NCBI GenBank assembly: GCA_001599595.1
Contig: BCHH01000017.1
Coordinates: forward strand, 263,054 to 327,053
Direction of reading: 5' to 3'
DNA length: 64,000 nucleotides
Origin: Beverwykella pulmonaria
Lineage: Eukaryota; Ascomycota; Dothideomycetes; Pleosporales; Melanommataceae
Each line of letters opens with the position of its first letter. Within the stretch, counting starts at the first letter, position 1. The translations under genes and the position numbers were made by a program. This document shows, one piece after another, positions 10,519 to 19,995 of the stretch. A model generated the notes under the pieces. It was not told the DNA's origin and ran no database searches. It saw nothing but the letters and a program-made list of their open reading frames with translations.

Positions 10519-12122
10519 ATGCAGTGCGTAAATTTGGAGTGGAAATGCCTCCAAAAAAAAAATCTTGCTATAAGTCAACTGCCTTTGAATATTCAGAATC
10601 GTATGCAGAAAAGAGAGAAACATGGACATATGCACGATTACAGCAAAGAGTTGTTTATTTGATGACTAGAAAGTACGCCTTGCATTTGTGTTGGTATCAC
10701 ATGATTTCTCAGCGTTGATATCACGTGATTTCCCCGCTCTGGCGGCGGTCACATGATCAGCTTTCTGAGTCAAGGATCCTCAAGGATCCTCGTATCTTAG
10801 AACCTTAAGAATATCATCACCACACAAGCAGGACACTAATACTACGGTATTGGAGCCCACTGCTACGTGGTAATACATTCAACCAGTCGATTACCTCTAC
10901 TGTGACCGTGAATAACCTCGGGGTTACCGACAATTTGTTTACCCCTCTAAAATCCTTCAAATACACATCCTATGCAATGCAGCTTACTTGGTGGCAGTGG
11001 CAATATCCCTCAACCAATAGAGTTAAATCATGAGCCTTTCCAGATTGATTCTTTATAGTGGGGCGCCGCAAGGCGTTGCTGAGGCAGAATCCGCACTTGA
11101 TATCATTCTTTATAGGAATTTCGCGATTTGACGCTAACGGTTTTCAGTATTTAATACTGTATCTGGACAAATATTTCAGAGAGGAAGAACAGCCTGTACC
11201 TACCAGCCTACTGAATGTAGTCGCCATGTGACGGTTCTCTATCCTCCTTAAATTACAAGCCTAAATTTCGAGTTGGTCCATACCAAGGTCGAACTAGCAC
11301 TCGGGCCTTTTCCAGCCATCGCATATATCTATCAGCTTGCTTAGCCCGTGAGGCGAGCGTGGATTTTTTTTTTCAGTCACTTTGGGGTGCAATAGGGCGA
11401 GTTGGAGCATGTGTGAGATGTAAAGGGGTATCTGTGGGTTTCATGGGTGCTTAGTTGGGATTTGAACTGTGTGCCTTATTTGCGTATCTTTCACCCAAGC
11501 CAGCAGCACAGGACGAGAAGAACACTGAGATGAGCAGATGTCGCTGTTGAATTATCGATGAGTACATGTATCGCTGGGCCTGCATCCACGAAATTCGTCC
11601 GGCCCTCCACCCTATACTGACGAGAACTTCTCCTCAGCACGCCATGTGTCTTCCCGCTTCTGAGAGCCTCCCCTTTCACATGCAATCATTCGGAACATTA
11701 TCGGAATGTTTTGTTTTGGCGGCTGGGAAGCGCCGAAGAGCAGCGGGCGCTGATCGGGTCGGGCCGCCGTGATGGACTGTTTCTCATGAATTGCCCGAAT
11801 AGGCAGTTTGACGGCCGTTGCCGGCTCAGAGGAGAAGTTCACGATGCTTGGGCTGGGTGCGATCATCGACTGTATTGAAGAGCAGAGTGCAAGGATTGCG
11901 AATGAAGAGAATGGGAAAGAGTTTCACAAGCAGATTCGGATTTGGATTCGGTGGTATTGCGGGGTTCGCGGAGTCATGGCGCTGAACCTCAAGCAGAGAC
12001 CCGTCTTCCAACAGCAACTTTTGGCGACCATGTGTCTTGCATACACCTTCTTCTGCTATACCAATTTTTCTTATCCTTGATTCTGCATGTCCCCAACTCG
12101 ACCCTCTAACTCTCCTGCACGC
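10519..12122. other. intergenic region, partly AT-rich
   Basis: Runs from the start of the four-helix gene to the stop of the copper transporter. Two adjacent copies of TCAAGGATCC occur at 10770-10789. A poly-T run lies near 11365. Open frames at 11566-12080 have no motif and overlap on both strands, so I take them as chance. Confidence 0.45.
10695..10757. promoter_or_regulatory. cluster of TCACRTGAT (E-box-like) motifs
   Basis: Three copies lie within about 60 bp: 10697-10705 (TCACATGAT), 10721-10729 (TCACGTGAT) and 10749-10757 (TCACATGAT). The first two share a longer 14-bp context, TATCACRTGATTTC. CACGTG cores are the usual target of fungal bHLH factors (Cbf1/Pho4 type); assignment to a factor is inference. 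They sit upstream of the four-helix membrane protein gene. Confidence 0.45.
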
Positions 12123-12728
12123 TCATGCGCAGCAGCCCGTTGGACCCGCTGCCTCAAATGACGTATTCGGATTGTCCTTCTCTCCCGGCCCCCCATACGG
12201 TATCCGCACCACCATCCAGTCGCACAGGAACTTACCAAGAATCGCACCAAGGATGATGGAGATGATGATGTAGCCGTTGTAGTACATGGCGAGCAGCATG
12301 ACAATGTATGCCAGGCCCAGAGTGACTCCGTGGATGACGGCCCGGACGAGTTGCTGCAGAGGCGTCGCTCGAAATGTCGCATACTGGGCCGCCCGCGCAA
12401 CGGGCGACGAGCAGCAATCCTCAGACGCAGCTTCAGCCGTCTTTGGAGAGCGTAGGTGTCGCTGGAACTGCCGAAGCAGGTATGCGTCATGCTCCTTTCC
12501 GATGCGGCGCATGAATTCGAGGCAGACGACGAGAAGCGCGACACCGATGCACGAGGCCGCAAACATGCCACGGCTGGTAATGTGCCACGACTCGGCAAGG
12601 AAGCAGGCATCTATCGTGTACCAATTCCACAACATCTATCTCCAAGTCAATCGCAACCCGGGAATCTTTGCCGATAGTCGACTCACCGTTGTCATGCAAG
12701 TGCTATTGCTGCTCATCGCCATATCCAT
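12123..12728 (-). CDS. high-affinity copper transporter, CTR family
   Basis: CTR-type Cu(I) importer of 184 residues, expected to form a trimer in the plasma or vacuolar membrane. Exon 1 is 12687-12728 (14 codons) and exon 2 is 12123-12635; the 51-bp intron runs from GTGAGT to ATAG. The N-terminus is Met-rich (MDMAM, then MTTMLWNWYT), the usual extracellular copper-binding segment, followed by DACFLAESWHI, characteristic of fungal Ctr3-type proteins. Three helices follow: FAASCIGVALLVVCLEF, then VIHGVTLGLAYIVMLLAMYYNGY and IIISIILGAILGKFL. The MxxxM signature of CTR helix 2 is seen in MLLAM, and GAILG corresponds to the Gx3G packing motif of helix 3. A Cys pair ends the protein (GCCA). It is divergent to a ferric/cupric reductase, which would supply Cu(I). 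Confidence 0.93.
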
Positions 12729-13286
12729 GGTGGATGCTGTTTTCGCTTCTGCTCTCGCCGGGTTTCGATGAGTGAGTATTGATTTCGGTGCGAATGACCA
12801 CTAGGAAAGAGATATAATATATATATGTGTGTGTATCTGTATATGTATATAGAAGCGGAGTGAGAGACGGAGCGCAGCGTGTAACGAGAACGTTCGAAAA
12901 GTCAACACACTTGCAGGTCCTCGGCCGGATATAAACGCAGCGACCAGAGCAAAAGTGGAGATAAACCTACACACACGCGAGAGCGTCGTGCCTGGCTGGC
13001 GGAGAGAACAGTTGCCAAGGGCGGCCCACAGATTCCGACCCCGGCACTTGGGTGGGTTTGTGGGTCGCATCGTTCTCAAACTTGCTCACTTTGCGCGGCC
13101 GTCCACTTCCAAGCCTTTTCGAGCCCTGTTCGGCACATTCGCGGCATCGTCGCCGCAGACACATCGAATTGGCTTCATGTCATCGTTGACTATAAAAGAC
13201 ATTTGTGCCGGCTGCTGGTGGCTGCACCTCCGGATTGACCCTCACATGAATTCCCCTTCTGGTTGCCCAGAACTCCGCCCGCAACC
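12729..13286. promoter_or_regulatory. shared divergent promoter of copper transporter and ferric reductase
   Basis: The 558 bp between the two start codons hold sequences resembling the Mac1 copper-response element TTTGC[TG]C. GAGCAAA at 12947-12953 is TTTGCTC on the minus strand, TTTGCGC is at 13090-13096, and a one-mismatch TTGCTCA is at 13082-13088. A TATA-like box (TATAAAAG, 13191-13198) sits about 90 bp upstream of the reductase ATG. An alternating TA/TG run lies near 12816-12850 on the transporter side. Copper-starvation control of both genes is inferred. Confidence 0.5.
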
Positions 13287-15293
13287 ATGTCTGTCTCCGT
13301 TGCCCCCCTCCTTGCCGCCCGCGCTCACATCCAGAATATGAGCGAGGCCAAGTTTCTGGAGCCTCACTGGGGTTACGTTCCTCGCTCGAAGCCCTGCACC
13401 AACGACGCCGGCTCCTGCGAGTATCTCGACATCGTCTACCACAGCCATGACCTAGGCATTCTGTACTCGGGCATTTTCTGGGCTAGCGTTGGCGCAATAC
13501 TACTATTATGGGCTGTTGGTCGCCAAGTCCTATGCTCACATCCCTCGGGGGTTCAGTTACCAGTGCAGGCAGGCGAAGGACCGACATCACGGGCGGGTGC
13601 CCTTCAACGACTCCAGCGAACCATCCCATCTCTCGCGCGTAGATGCCTCCTTCCCGACGCCCCACGGTTCATCTTCGGCCGCACAACCCGCACCCAAGTT
13701 CTCACCCTTGTCGCCCTGACGGCCTACCTAACCATCTGGACCTTCGTTGGCATCGTCTACAAGAAATGGGTCACCCCCGTCAAAGCCTCTCCTGGCGTCT
13801 ACAACACCAGAACCAGTCTTGGGCCCTGGTCCGACCGTGTCGGCATCCTCGCCTACGCCCTCACGCCTCTCTCTGTCATGCTTTCGAGCCGAGAGTCCAT
13901 CCTCTCGCTCGTCACTGGTCTGCCCTATCAGAGCTTCAACTTTTTACACCGTTGGCTTGGCTATATCATCTTTGCACAGTCCTCGATGCACACTATCAGC
14001 TGGTGCATCATCGAGATGCGTCTGTACCAGCCCCAACCCACCGTCGCCATCGAATGGATCAAACAGCTCTACATGATCTGGGGTGTCGTCGCCATGTTCA
14101 TCTTGGTGCTGCTAGTTGTTTTATCTACACCCTGGGGAATCCGCCTTACCGGCTACGAGTTCTTCCGCAAAGCCCACTACGTGCTTGCCATGCTCTACAT
14201 CGGCGCCTGCTGGGGCCATTGGGCTCAGCTCTCTCCCTTTCTGCTCTCATCTCTCGTTGTCTGGTTCATTGACCGCGGCGTCCGCCTTGCTCGAACTGCT
14301 CTTCTTCACTACAACTACCTCCCCTCCGGCCACATGGGGTTCCGGAGTGCGACCGCAAACATCACCTTCTTCTCGGATCCCATCAACGGAGATGTTGTCC
14401 GTCTGGATTTTGACCACCCGCATGATGCGTGGAACATAGGCCAGCATTTCTACCTATGCTTTCCCGAAAGCAGCATTTGGCAATCGCACCCCTTCACACC
14501 TCTGAGTCTTCCCATGATTGGCACGGGCAATCAGCGACACAGCTACATTTTCCGCGCCAAGAAGGGAGAGACAAGACGCATCGCCGAACTGTCCGCCCGC
14601 CGCGCCAATAAGACGCCCGTAGTGGAGACATCTCCTCTCTCTGACGCGAAGCTATCCGTCATACTCAACGGACCCTATGGCGAGGACATTGCTCGCGGTC
14701 TTGCGCATGAGGCCAACGTTCTTTGTATAGCCGGTGGCACAGGTATCACCTATGTCCTCCCAGTCTTGCTCTCCATCGCCGCACAACCGCACCCCCGTGA
14801 CCGTCGAATATCTCTTGTATGGGTTGTCAGGCACAAACAGGACATCGATTGGGTCGGTCCCGAACTAGCTGCACTGCGGGGCTTTGTGAAAATATCTAGC
14901 ATGACAATCCGCATATTTGTCACGCGCTCAGGGCAGGAGGCAATATCTCACAAGCACGAATCAGGCTCTGTACTGCAGGAAATGGAAGGAAAAGAAATGC
15001 AGACAAAAGAAAGCGCTGTTTCATCGTCTGATAGCGCACTCTCTATCCACGGACTATCAGACTCCGAATTGGGCATGGACCATGTGCATAATCGGCCGAA
15101 TCTTGACGAGGTCGTGTCTAGCTTTGTGGAAGGGAATGTCAGAGGAAGGACCGATGTGTTTGCGAGTGGGCCTGGTGAAATGATCTCGCAGCTGCGGAGT
15201 ATCGTTGCGAAGCAGAATGCGCCTAGGAGTGTGTGGAGAGGCGAGGAGAAGAATGACGTTAGGCTTACATGTGATGATCGGTTGGAGTGGTAG
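13287..15293 (+). CDS. ferric/cupric reductase (FRE family, NADPH oxidoreductase)
   Basis: Plasma-membrane metalloreductase, 668 residues, one exon. It moves electrons from NADPH through FAD and two hemes to extracellular Fe(III) or Cu(II). The ATG at 13287 has a strong context (GCAACCATGTC); the frame upstream lacks another ATG. The N-terminal ectodomain holds a Cys pair (KPCTNDAGSCEYLD) and is followed by a helix. The ferric-reductase membrane domain has the heme ligands in FLHRWLGYIIFAQSSMHTISW and a second His pair around RKAHY and GHWAQ. The FAD site is HPFTPLSL and the NADPH site AGGTGITYVLPVL. The usual Cys-Gly-Pro near the end is replaced by ASGPGEM. The tail (VWRGEE...DDRLEW) matches the family. 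An acidic, Ser-rich insert lies before the last motif. Divergent to the CTR gene. Confidence 0.95.
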   Translation: MSVSVAPLLAARAHIQNMSEAKFLEPHWGYVPRSKPCTNDAGSCEYLDIVYHSHDLGILYSGIFWASVGAILLLWAVGRQVLCSHPSGVQLPVQAGEGPTSRAGALQRLQRTIPSLARRCLLPDAPRFIFGRTTRTQVLTLVALTAYLTIWTFVGIVYKKWVTPVKASPGVYNTRTSLGPWSDRVGILAYALTPLSVMLSSRESILSLVTGLPYQSFNFLHRWLGYIIFAQSSMHTISWCIIEMRLYQPQPTVAIEWIKQLYMIWGVVAMFILVLLVVLSTPWGIRLTGYEFFRKAHYVLAMLYIGACWGHWAQLSPFLLSSLVVWFIDRGVRLARTALLHYNYLPSGHMGFRSATANITFFSDPINGDVVRLDFDHPHDAWNIGQHFYLCFPESSIWQSHPFTPLSLPMIGTGNQRHSYIFRAKKGETRRIAELSARRANKTPVVETSPLSDAKLSVILNGPYGEDIARGLAHEANVLCIAGGTGITYVLPVLLSIAAQPHPRDRRISLVWVVRHKQDIDWVGPELAALRGFVKISSMTIRIFVTRSGQEAISHKHESGSVLQEMEGKEMQTKESAVSSSDSALSIHGLSDSELGMDHVHNRPNLDEVVSSFVEGNVRGRTDVFASGPGEMISQLRSIVAKQNAPRSVWRGEEKNDVRLTCDDRLEW

Positions 15294-15637
15294 CAAAGCA
15301 GAGCTGTTCACTGCCCTTGTAAATAAGCGAGTTTGAGAAGAGAACGTGATACCCAATGCCTACTTTGATAGAGTTTCTTATGACTATCCGATGACACCCT
15401 CTCCTCCTTTGTTTGCTAGAGATCAGAATTTGGTGATATGCATGCAAGGATGAGAGAGATAGACTAAACATTTAGCATACTTGCCATTCTCCATTAAGCG
15501 CGGCTTTTGTTCATCTTGCTGTATGACTTGACTAGGATGATCACTATTTTAGCTGTTCTCCTCGCTCAGAATTTGGACACGGTGATTTGACCATTGCTTC
15601 TAAAACAGAGTGGACTTAGGCATCTCCCAGCATTGGT
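15294..15637. other. intergenic region downstream of the ferric reductase
   Basis: No coding signal; presumably contains the 3' end of the reductase transcript. Nothing else is recognised. Confidence 0.4.
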
Positions 15638-16467
15638 ATGGAAGGGTTCAGATCCATGATGGTCGGCGTCGTTGCTCGTCTCGTCGCTGAAGGGTCGGTA
15701 CTTGTAGAACACGTCACTATAGAACATGTCACAAGAATGATACAATCTTCCCACCACTCGGCTCGTTATATCTATGGGCATAAGAACGTGTATTTGGAAG
15801 CCATGGCCCATGGCGGTCGAAGGAAAAGAACGACTTGCAATCCAATTCGTCGATTTACCAGAGATTTTCTCAAAATATTCACGAACGCAGCGAGATCAAG
15901 GACAAAAATGATCTATACCTCCAAATCCGTTTTTACCCCAGAGCAACATCAATATCTAGACACATTCATAGGTAAGTCTATGCCACGCCAGACCAACAAA
16001 GGTGCGCCATGGGGGTTCTGAAAACGAGCATGGGAAACCGAGAAGCAGGACTGGGAGGCCAAACCCACATCGCAGCGCCTCAAAGCCCTGGTCGAGAAAC
16101 ACGCAGTATGACTCAAGGGCATGGGTCCAATTTCCTGCTTCGTGTTGGGGGCGTTGGAAAATAATAGAAAGAGGTCGTATGTCTAGTACCTCACTACGTG
16201 CATGATCAGGGATACTTTAAAGACCGCGCACTCAGAAATATCTCGAGATTCAGGCGCAAGATCCGGCATACTACAGTGAGTGTTTACGCATAATGGGTGA
16301 TCTAGGGATTTAGACGGCGACCAGGCACAAAGGCCTGCTGAAAGCCTCAGAAAATACATTCGTTATATTTATCTCACCTAGTGCGTCCATCTACCAGAAC
16401 ATCGCGGATATCGCCACCGAGTAGGGCAAGCTACCGCTCGCAATGCTCTACAACATCATCGAAGGCA
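15638..16467 (+). pseudogene. decayed gene with C-to-T type stops, product unknown
   Basis: One frame starting at the ATG at 15638 stays protein-like for over 600 nt but is broken at least three times, by TGA near 16019, TGA near 16109 and TAG near 16183. Each is one C-to-T change from Arg or Gln. Protein-like segments include FTPEQHQYLDTF, AWETEKQDWEAKPTSQRLKAL and MGPISCFVLGALENNRK. After a likely intron, a further segment (ASIYQNIADIATE, stop TAG, GKLPLAMLYNII) ends near 16463. I do not recognise the family. The pattern suggests repeat-induced point mutation or plain decay. Confidence 0.55.
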
Positions 16468-17258
16468 AGTATCTGTTTATTCCCATAGCGAACCAAACTG
16501 CGAATGTGCCAGCCAAAAGTGTTGGTTGACTATAAGAACGCGTGTGGTGGGAACAATTCCAACGACTTCCAGCAAGATGTTAAATTCGATGGCAGAGCGT
16601 TTGCAGAGAGAGAGAGAGAGAGAACCGCAGGGTGAATGAGCCCCCGCCTGTGGCGAAGATTCCGAAGCGTTACAGAGATTATGGACAGGATAAGATTGAG
16701 AAGTTGAAGAAACAGTGCATGTTAGCAAAGATATCGAGTTTTAGAGATCTAAAGTGGAATAAGGCGTTGGATAAAATCCTTTGTTCAAATTGGTTTGTTT
16801 TGGTCCGGCTTGTCTTCACTCATCCTTGTCAAATCTTTTTGCAGAGTCGGGATTTACATTTAATGCCCCTTAACGTTCAATTTGTCTGCAGTTCCCCTTT
16901 GTCAATGCTCTTTTACAGTTCGGAAGATTTCTTGCGATCAAGGGGAGCATTGATTTGGTGATGATTCTCGAGTGTAGACCGTCCTCGAACATGATGACTT
17001 GTGTAATAATTTAACGTGGAACTCAGGCTGCTATTTTGAAAATTGCTTTAGTACTTCATGTCGCATTGTTTGTAATCTATTTAACCCACTTCATATCCTG
17101 GCTTTGGGATCCACTTCTCAACGTGGCGCAGCAAGTGTGGCATCCGCTATCTTCTCTTCTCAGCAGAGTATTTATAGTCATGCTGACAAGTACCTGCCAT
17201 TTCTCTCACGAGCATAAAATAAACCTAGTGTAGCCATAAAGCCATTTCTCACATCAAT
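16468..17258. other. intergenic region with a GA microsatellite
   Basis: Contains an uninterrupted (AG)n run at 16605-16623. An open frame at 16632-16961 (plus strand) is rich in Leu, Phe and Cys in its second half and has no motif; I regard it as chance. Confidence 0.4.
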
Positions 17259-17903
17259 ATGTTCTTACCGCTTTTTTCGGCAGTTAACCACCCTCGATCC
17301 AATATGCCCATTTCAAAGATCTTGAAACCCCCTCTCCATCCCATATATTTTCCAAAACTTGGCGAGATAGCGTTATGCTTACACCGTCGTGGAGCGCGCT
17401 GGTACCTCGTGTATGGTCGCGAATATGGCATGGCGGCGGACCGGAAGCTGTTCGCTGCGCTCAATGAGCCTCGACCACAGGACACCAACTCTCAACCCCC
17501 GTCTTCGCACTCGCACCTCAACTCGCGATTCTGGCTTAGAGATGGTTCCGATTGGGAGGGCGGTAATTCAATACTTTCATCAGACGATTTACTAAGAGAG
17601 GATGTGGATACACCACTGCTGAGAGATACCGGATTAAGAAGGACTGTTATTGTAAAAGGTATTGAAGATGAGGGGAAGGAGAGTACATGCGAGGAAACAA
17701 AGTTAGTGGAAGGAAGTGAAGGAAGGGTTGTTGAGGAGAGGTTTGTCGAGGTGCTGCTTAAGGACGAGCAGCTTGCTCAGCGATGCGCGTATTGTGGGAG
17801 GTGGGAGTATTGTTATGAGGGTGGTAAAAGACATAAGAAAATAGTGGCGCGGAAGAGTGGGAGTAAAGTCTATTATTGGTGTGGGGTGAGTGATATGCCT
17901 TAA
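17259..17903 (+). CDS. hypothetical protein with C-terminal cysteine cluster
   Basis: Single-exon frame of 214 residues from an ATG (17259); family not recognised. The N-terminal 70 residues look folded (PKLGEIALCLHRRGARWYLV, REYGMAADRKLF). A polar Ser/Asp-rich middle follows (SDWEGGNSILSSDDLLREDVD), then a Glu-rich segment. The end has cysteines spaced as CAYCGRWEYC and, about 25 residues later, YYWCG, which could bind one zinc ion. No signal peptide or membrane helix. Length, even composition and absence of overlapping alternatives favour a real gene. The next features on both sides are pseudogenes, so it lies in a decaying neighbourhood and could itself be inactive. Confidence 0.5.
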   Translation: MFLPLFSAVNHPRSNMPISKILKPPLHPIYFPKLGEIALCLHRRGARWYLVYGREYGMAADRKLFAALNEPRPQDTNSQPPSSHSHLNSRFWLRDGSDWEGGNSILSSDDLLREDVDTPLLRDTGLRRTVIVKGIEDEGKESTCEETKLVEGSEGRVVEERFVEVLLKDEQLAQRCAYCGRWEYCYEGGKRHKKIVARKSGSKVYYWCGVSDMP

Positions 17904-18630
17904 CGCCACCACTGACTGAAAAGACGATGCTGACGAGTGTCGCCTAGGACTGTTCAAGGGCACCGAACCCGTTCTCCAAATATTGGTGGTTAGCTCCAGA
18001 GACATTGAATGACTCGGTATACTTCTTCTGCAAACAACCTTGATGTTGTGGATCGCTTCCACTCTTCACGATTATAAGATGTTTAAAGGGAAAAATTGTC
18101 CACCGCTACTACCTTGCATCATAACCGAGGCTTGCCATCAGCCGCTACGACGGAGCTAGTATTTTATTAATACATGTCCAAAAGATTGCCGGTATTGCCT
18201 CTATAGCTTTAATAACAATATGGTAGTTCCTAATAGAATGAGAATGTACTCTCTAGCATAGTATATATCTTCTACGATTCTGTCTCTAGTAGAAGTTAGA
18301 TTCCCAAGTTAAAAGTTATATCAAATAATATTAGCTCCTTAATGACATTGTGTGTAATATTGTCTCTTTCTGCTCAGGGTAGCGTATATTCACCGTATCG
18401 TGGTTGAACTCATATTGCTATATGTGACCATGCCTTGTCCAAGTCACTATTTTGAACAAGCAAGTGATTACGTTGAAGACATTTTAGTTGTTAGAATTGT
18501 CCATAATCGGTTCAAGCTCGCGGGTTTCGGTTTCCCAGATGGCAATAGCCTACGCTGTATCTAACAATCATGCGCTTGCCATAACCCGCAACCGAACATC
18601 AAGACCAGTACTGAAAATCTCTCAAAACCC
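17904..18630. other. AT-rich intergenic region
   Basis: Notably AT-rich between about 18160 and 18480, unlike the coding neighbourhood. No open frame or RNA gene is recognised. The AT richness is compatible with repeat-induced point mutation of an old repeat. Confidence 0.4.
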
Positions 18631-19788
18631 GATTTCAATCCTCATATCAGGGGCGCGCATCGCTGCCTCTTCGCTGGCTCTTGTACTCGAACGTCATCCC
18701 TCGTTCAACACCGAGCCCATCATCACACTCATCGAGCACTCCACCAAACCGCTCTCCACTGGCCGGGCCATCACATTCTCACAGTGACCCTGCTGCTGGC
18801 GTCATTCGTAAGCTTGACCTCGGGGTAAAAAAAGCAAAGACACACGACCGAAGTTGGTATTACATGGGTGAACACGAAGGAAGACCGGATTGCGAGCTTC
18901 GATGTGAGCAGCGACAGCGAGAAGCAGAGCTTTACCGCGAGAGAGTAGGAGATTCTGCGTGGGGAGTTGGCCGAGTTGCAGCTGGGGGAGCTAGACGCTC
19001 TGAAAGGGCACGAGGAGGAGAACGTCAAAGCGGTATAGGTCGAAAACATCAAGTCGTTGAACAGTGAGGATGAGGTTGTGGTGGTAGAGTTTGCGAGCGG
19101 AAAACTTGAAACCCAGAAATTCGACGTTGCTGTTGCAGCGGATGACATGACGTTGAGGACTCGGCCTATGATGTTCGAGAAGTGTAAGTCTCCGGACTGC
19201 GTCAAGTTAATGGGGTGGTACATCGCCTTCACCGCGCCTCGCATTGAATCTGACGAGGTTCGCTAGCCCTGGTACAACGCGCCTGGTGGTTTAGCCGTCC
19301 ACATACAGTCGCACCGCAATAAATTGACTATGAGTGTCTATTTTTCCACTACGAGTTCGATGAAGTGACGAATCCCCGGGATAGAAATAGTACTTGCCAA
19401 GGACGTAGTGGCACAAAAGTCATCGTTACGCAAGCGATTCAAGCATGTCGGATGGCACGTTGAGCGTTTTCGATACCATAGATCAGGCCAGCGAATTCCA
19501 CTTATAGCAAATTTCCGGGATCATCACGCCGTAACAGAACCAGGACAGATTTACCCCCATTAGATATTCAGCGCGTTGCACCATGGGTGTGGGAACGAAT
19601 TACGCCATGATTGGTGCATAAATAGTCGCCGAAGAGCTGGTAAACATGAGCACAAACGATTCGACTAAGGTCGCTACGGCACTCGGACGATATGAGAAAC
19701 TCTTTCAAACTTTAGTGGAAAGGCACTAGACCCTATCAGCAGGGTTCCAGCAACTCGCGAATCCACAAACCAAATTGGGTGTCGGTGT
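18631..19788 (+). pseudogene. FAD-dependent monooxygenase (TetX/salicylate-hydroxylase-like) pseudogene
   Basis: Readable in pieces as a group A flavin monooxygenase. The N-terminal Rossmann strand is present (ISILISGA) but the glycine pattern is lost, since GARIAASSL replaces a GxGxxG loop. Further recognisable parts are DPAAGVIRKLDLG, FASGKLETQKFDV followed by AADDMTLRTRPM (usually ADG..S.TR), LMGWYIAF, WYNAPGGLAVHIQ, and a C-terminal GTNYAMIGA...VAEELV with YEKLFQTLVE and LANPQTKLGV. At least two frameshifts (near 18780 and 18850) and several nonsense codons break it; most stops are TAG or TAA where CAG or CAA would fit (about 18947, 19036, 19264 and 19726). It cannot encode a working enzyme. 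Confidence 0.8.
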
Positions 19789-19995
19789 ACTACACATGAC
19801 GTTGAAGTTTAGCATACTGGACCACGCTTGACAAGTTTCTGCAACGGTGAGTGACACGCCGAAGAAAGGATGGACATCGCCCGACTATGGGTTTAAATGT
19901 CTGCCTGGGTAAATACCCGTGAATTGGATATCGAAGACGGATATCGTGATTGCAAGCGATGTGGTTGGGATTCATCTGTAAAGCGGCATAGGCGC

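Noticed and set aside
12071..12610. Minus-strand Ser/Arg-rich 179-codon frame
   Set aside because: Overlaps the copper transporter in a different frame and lacks its conserved sequence.
13643..14272. Plus-strand Pro/His-rich 209-codon frame
   Set aside because: Shadow in another frame of the ferric reductase; biased composition from C-rich codons.
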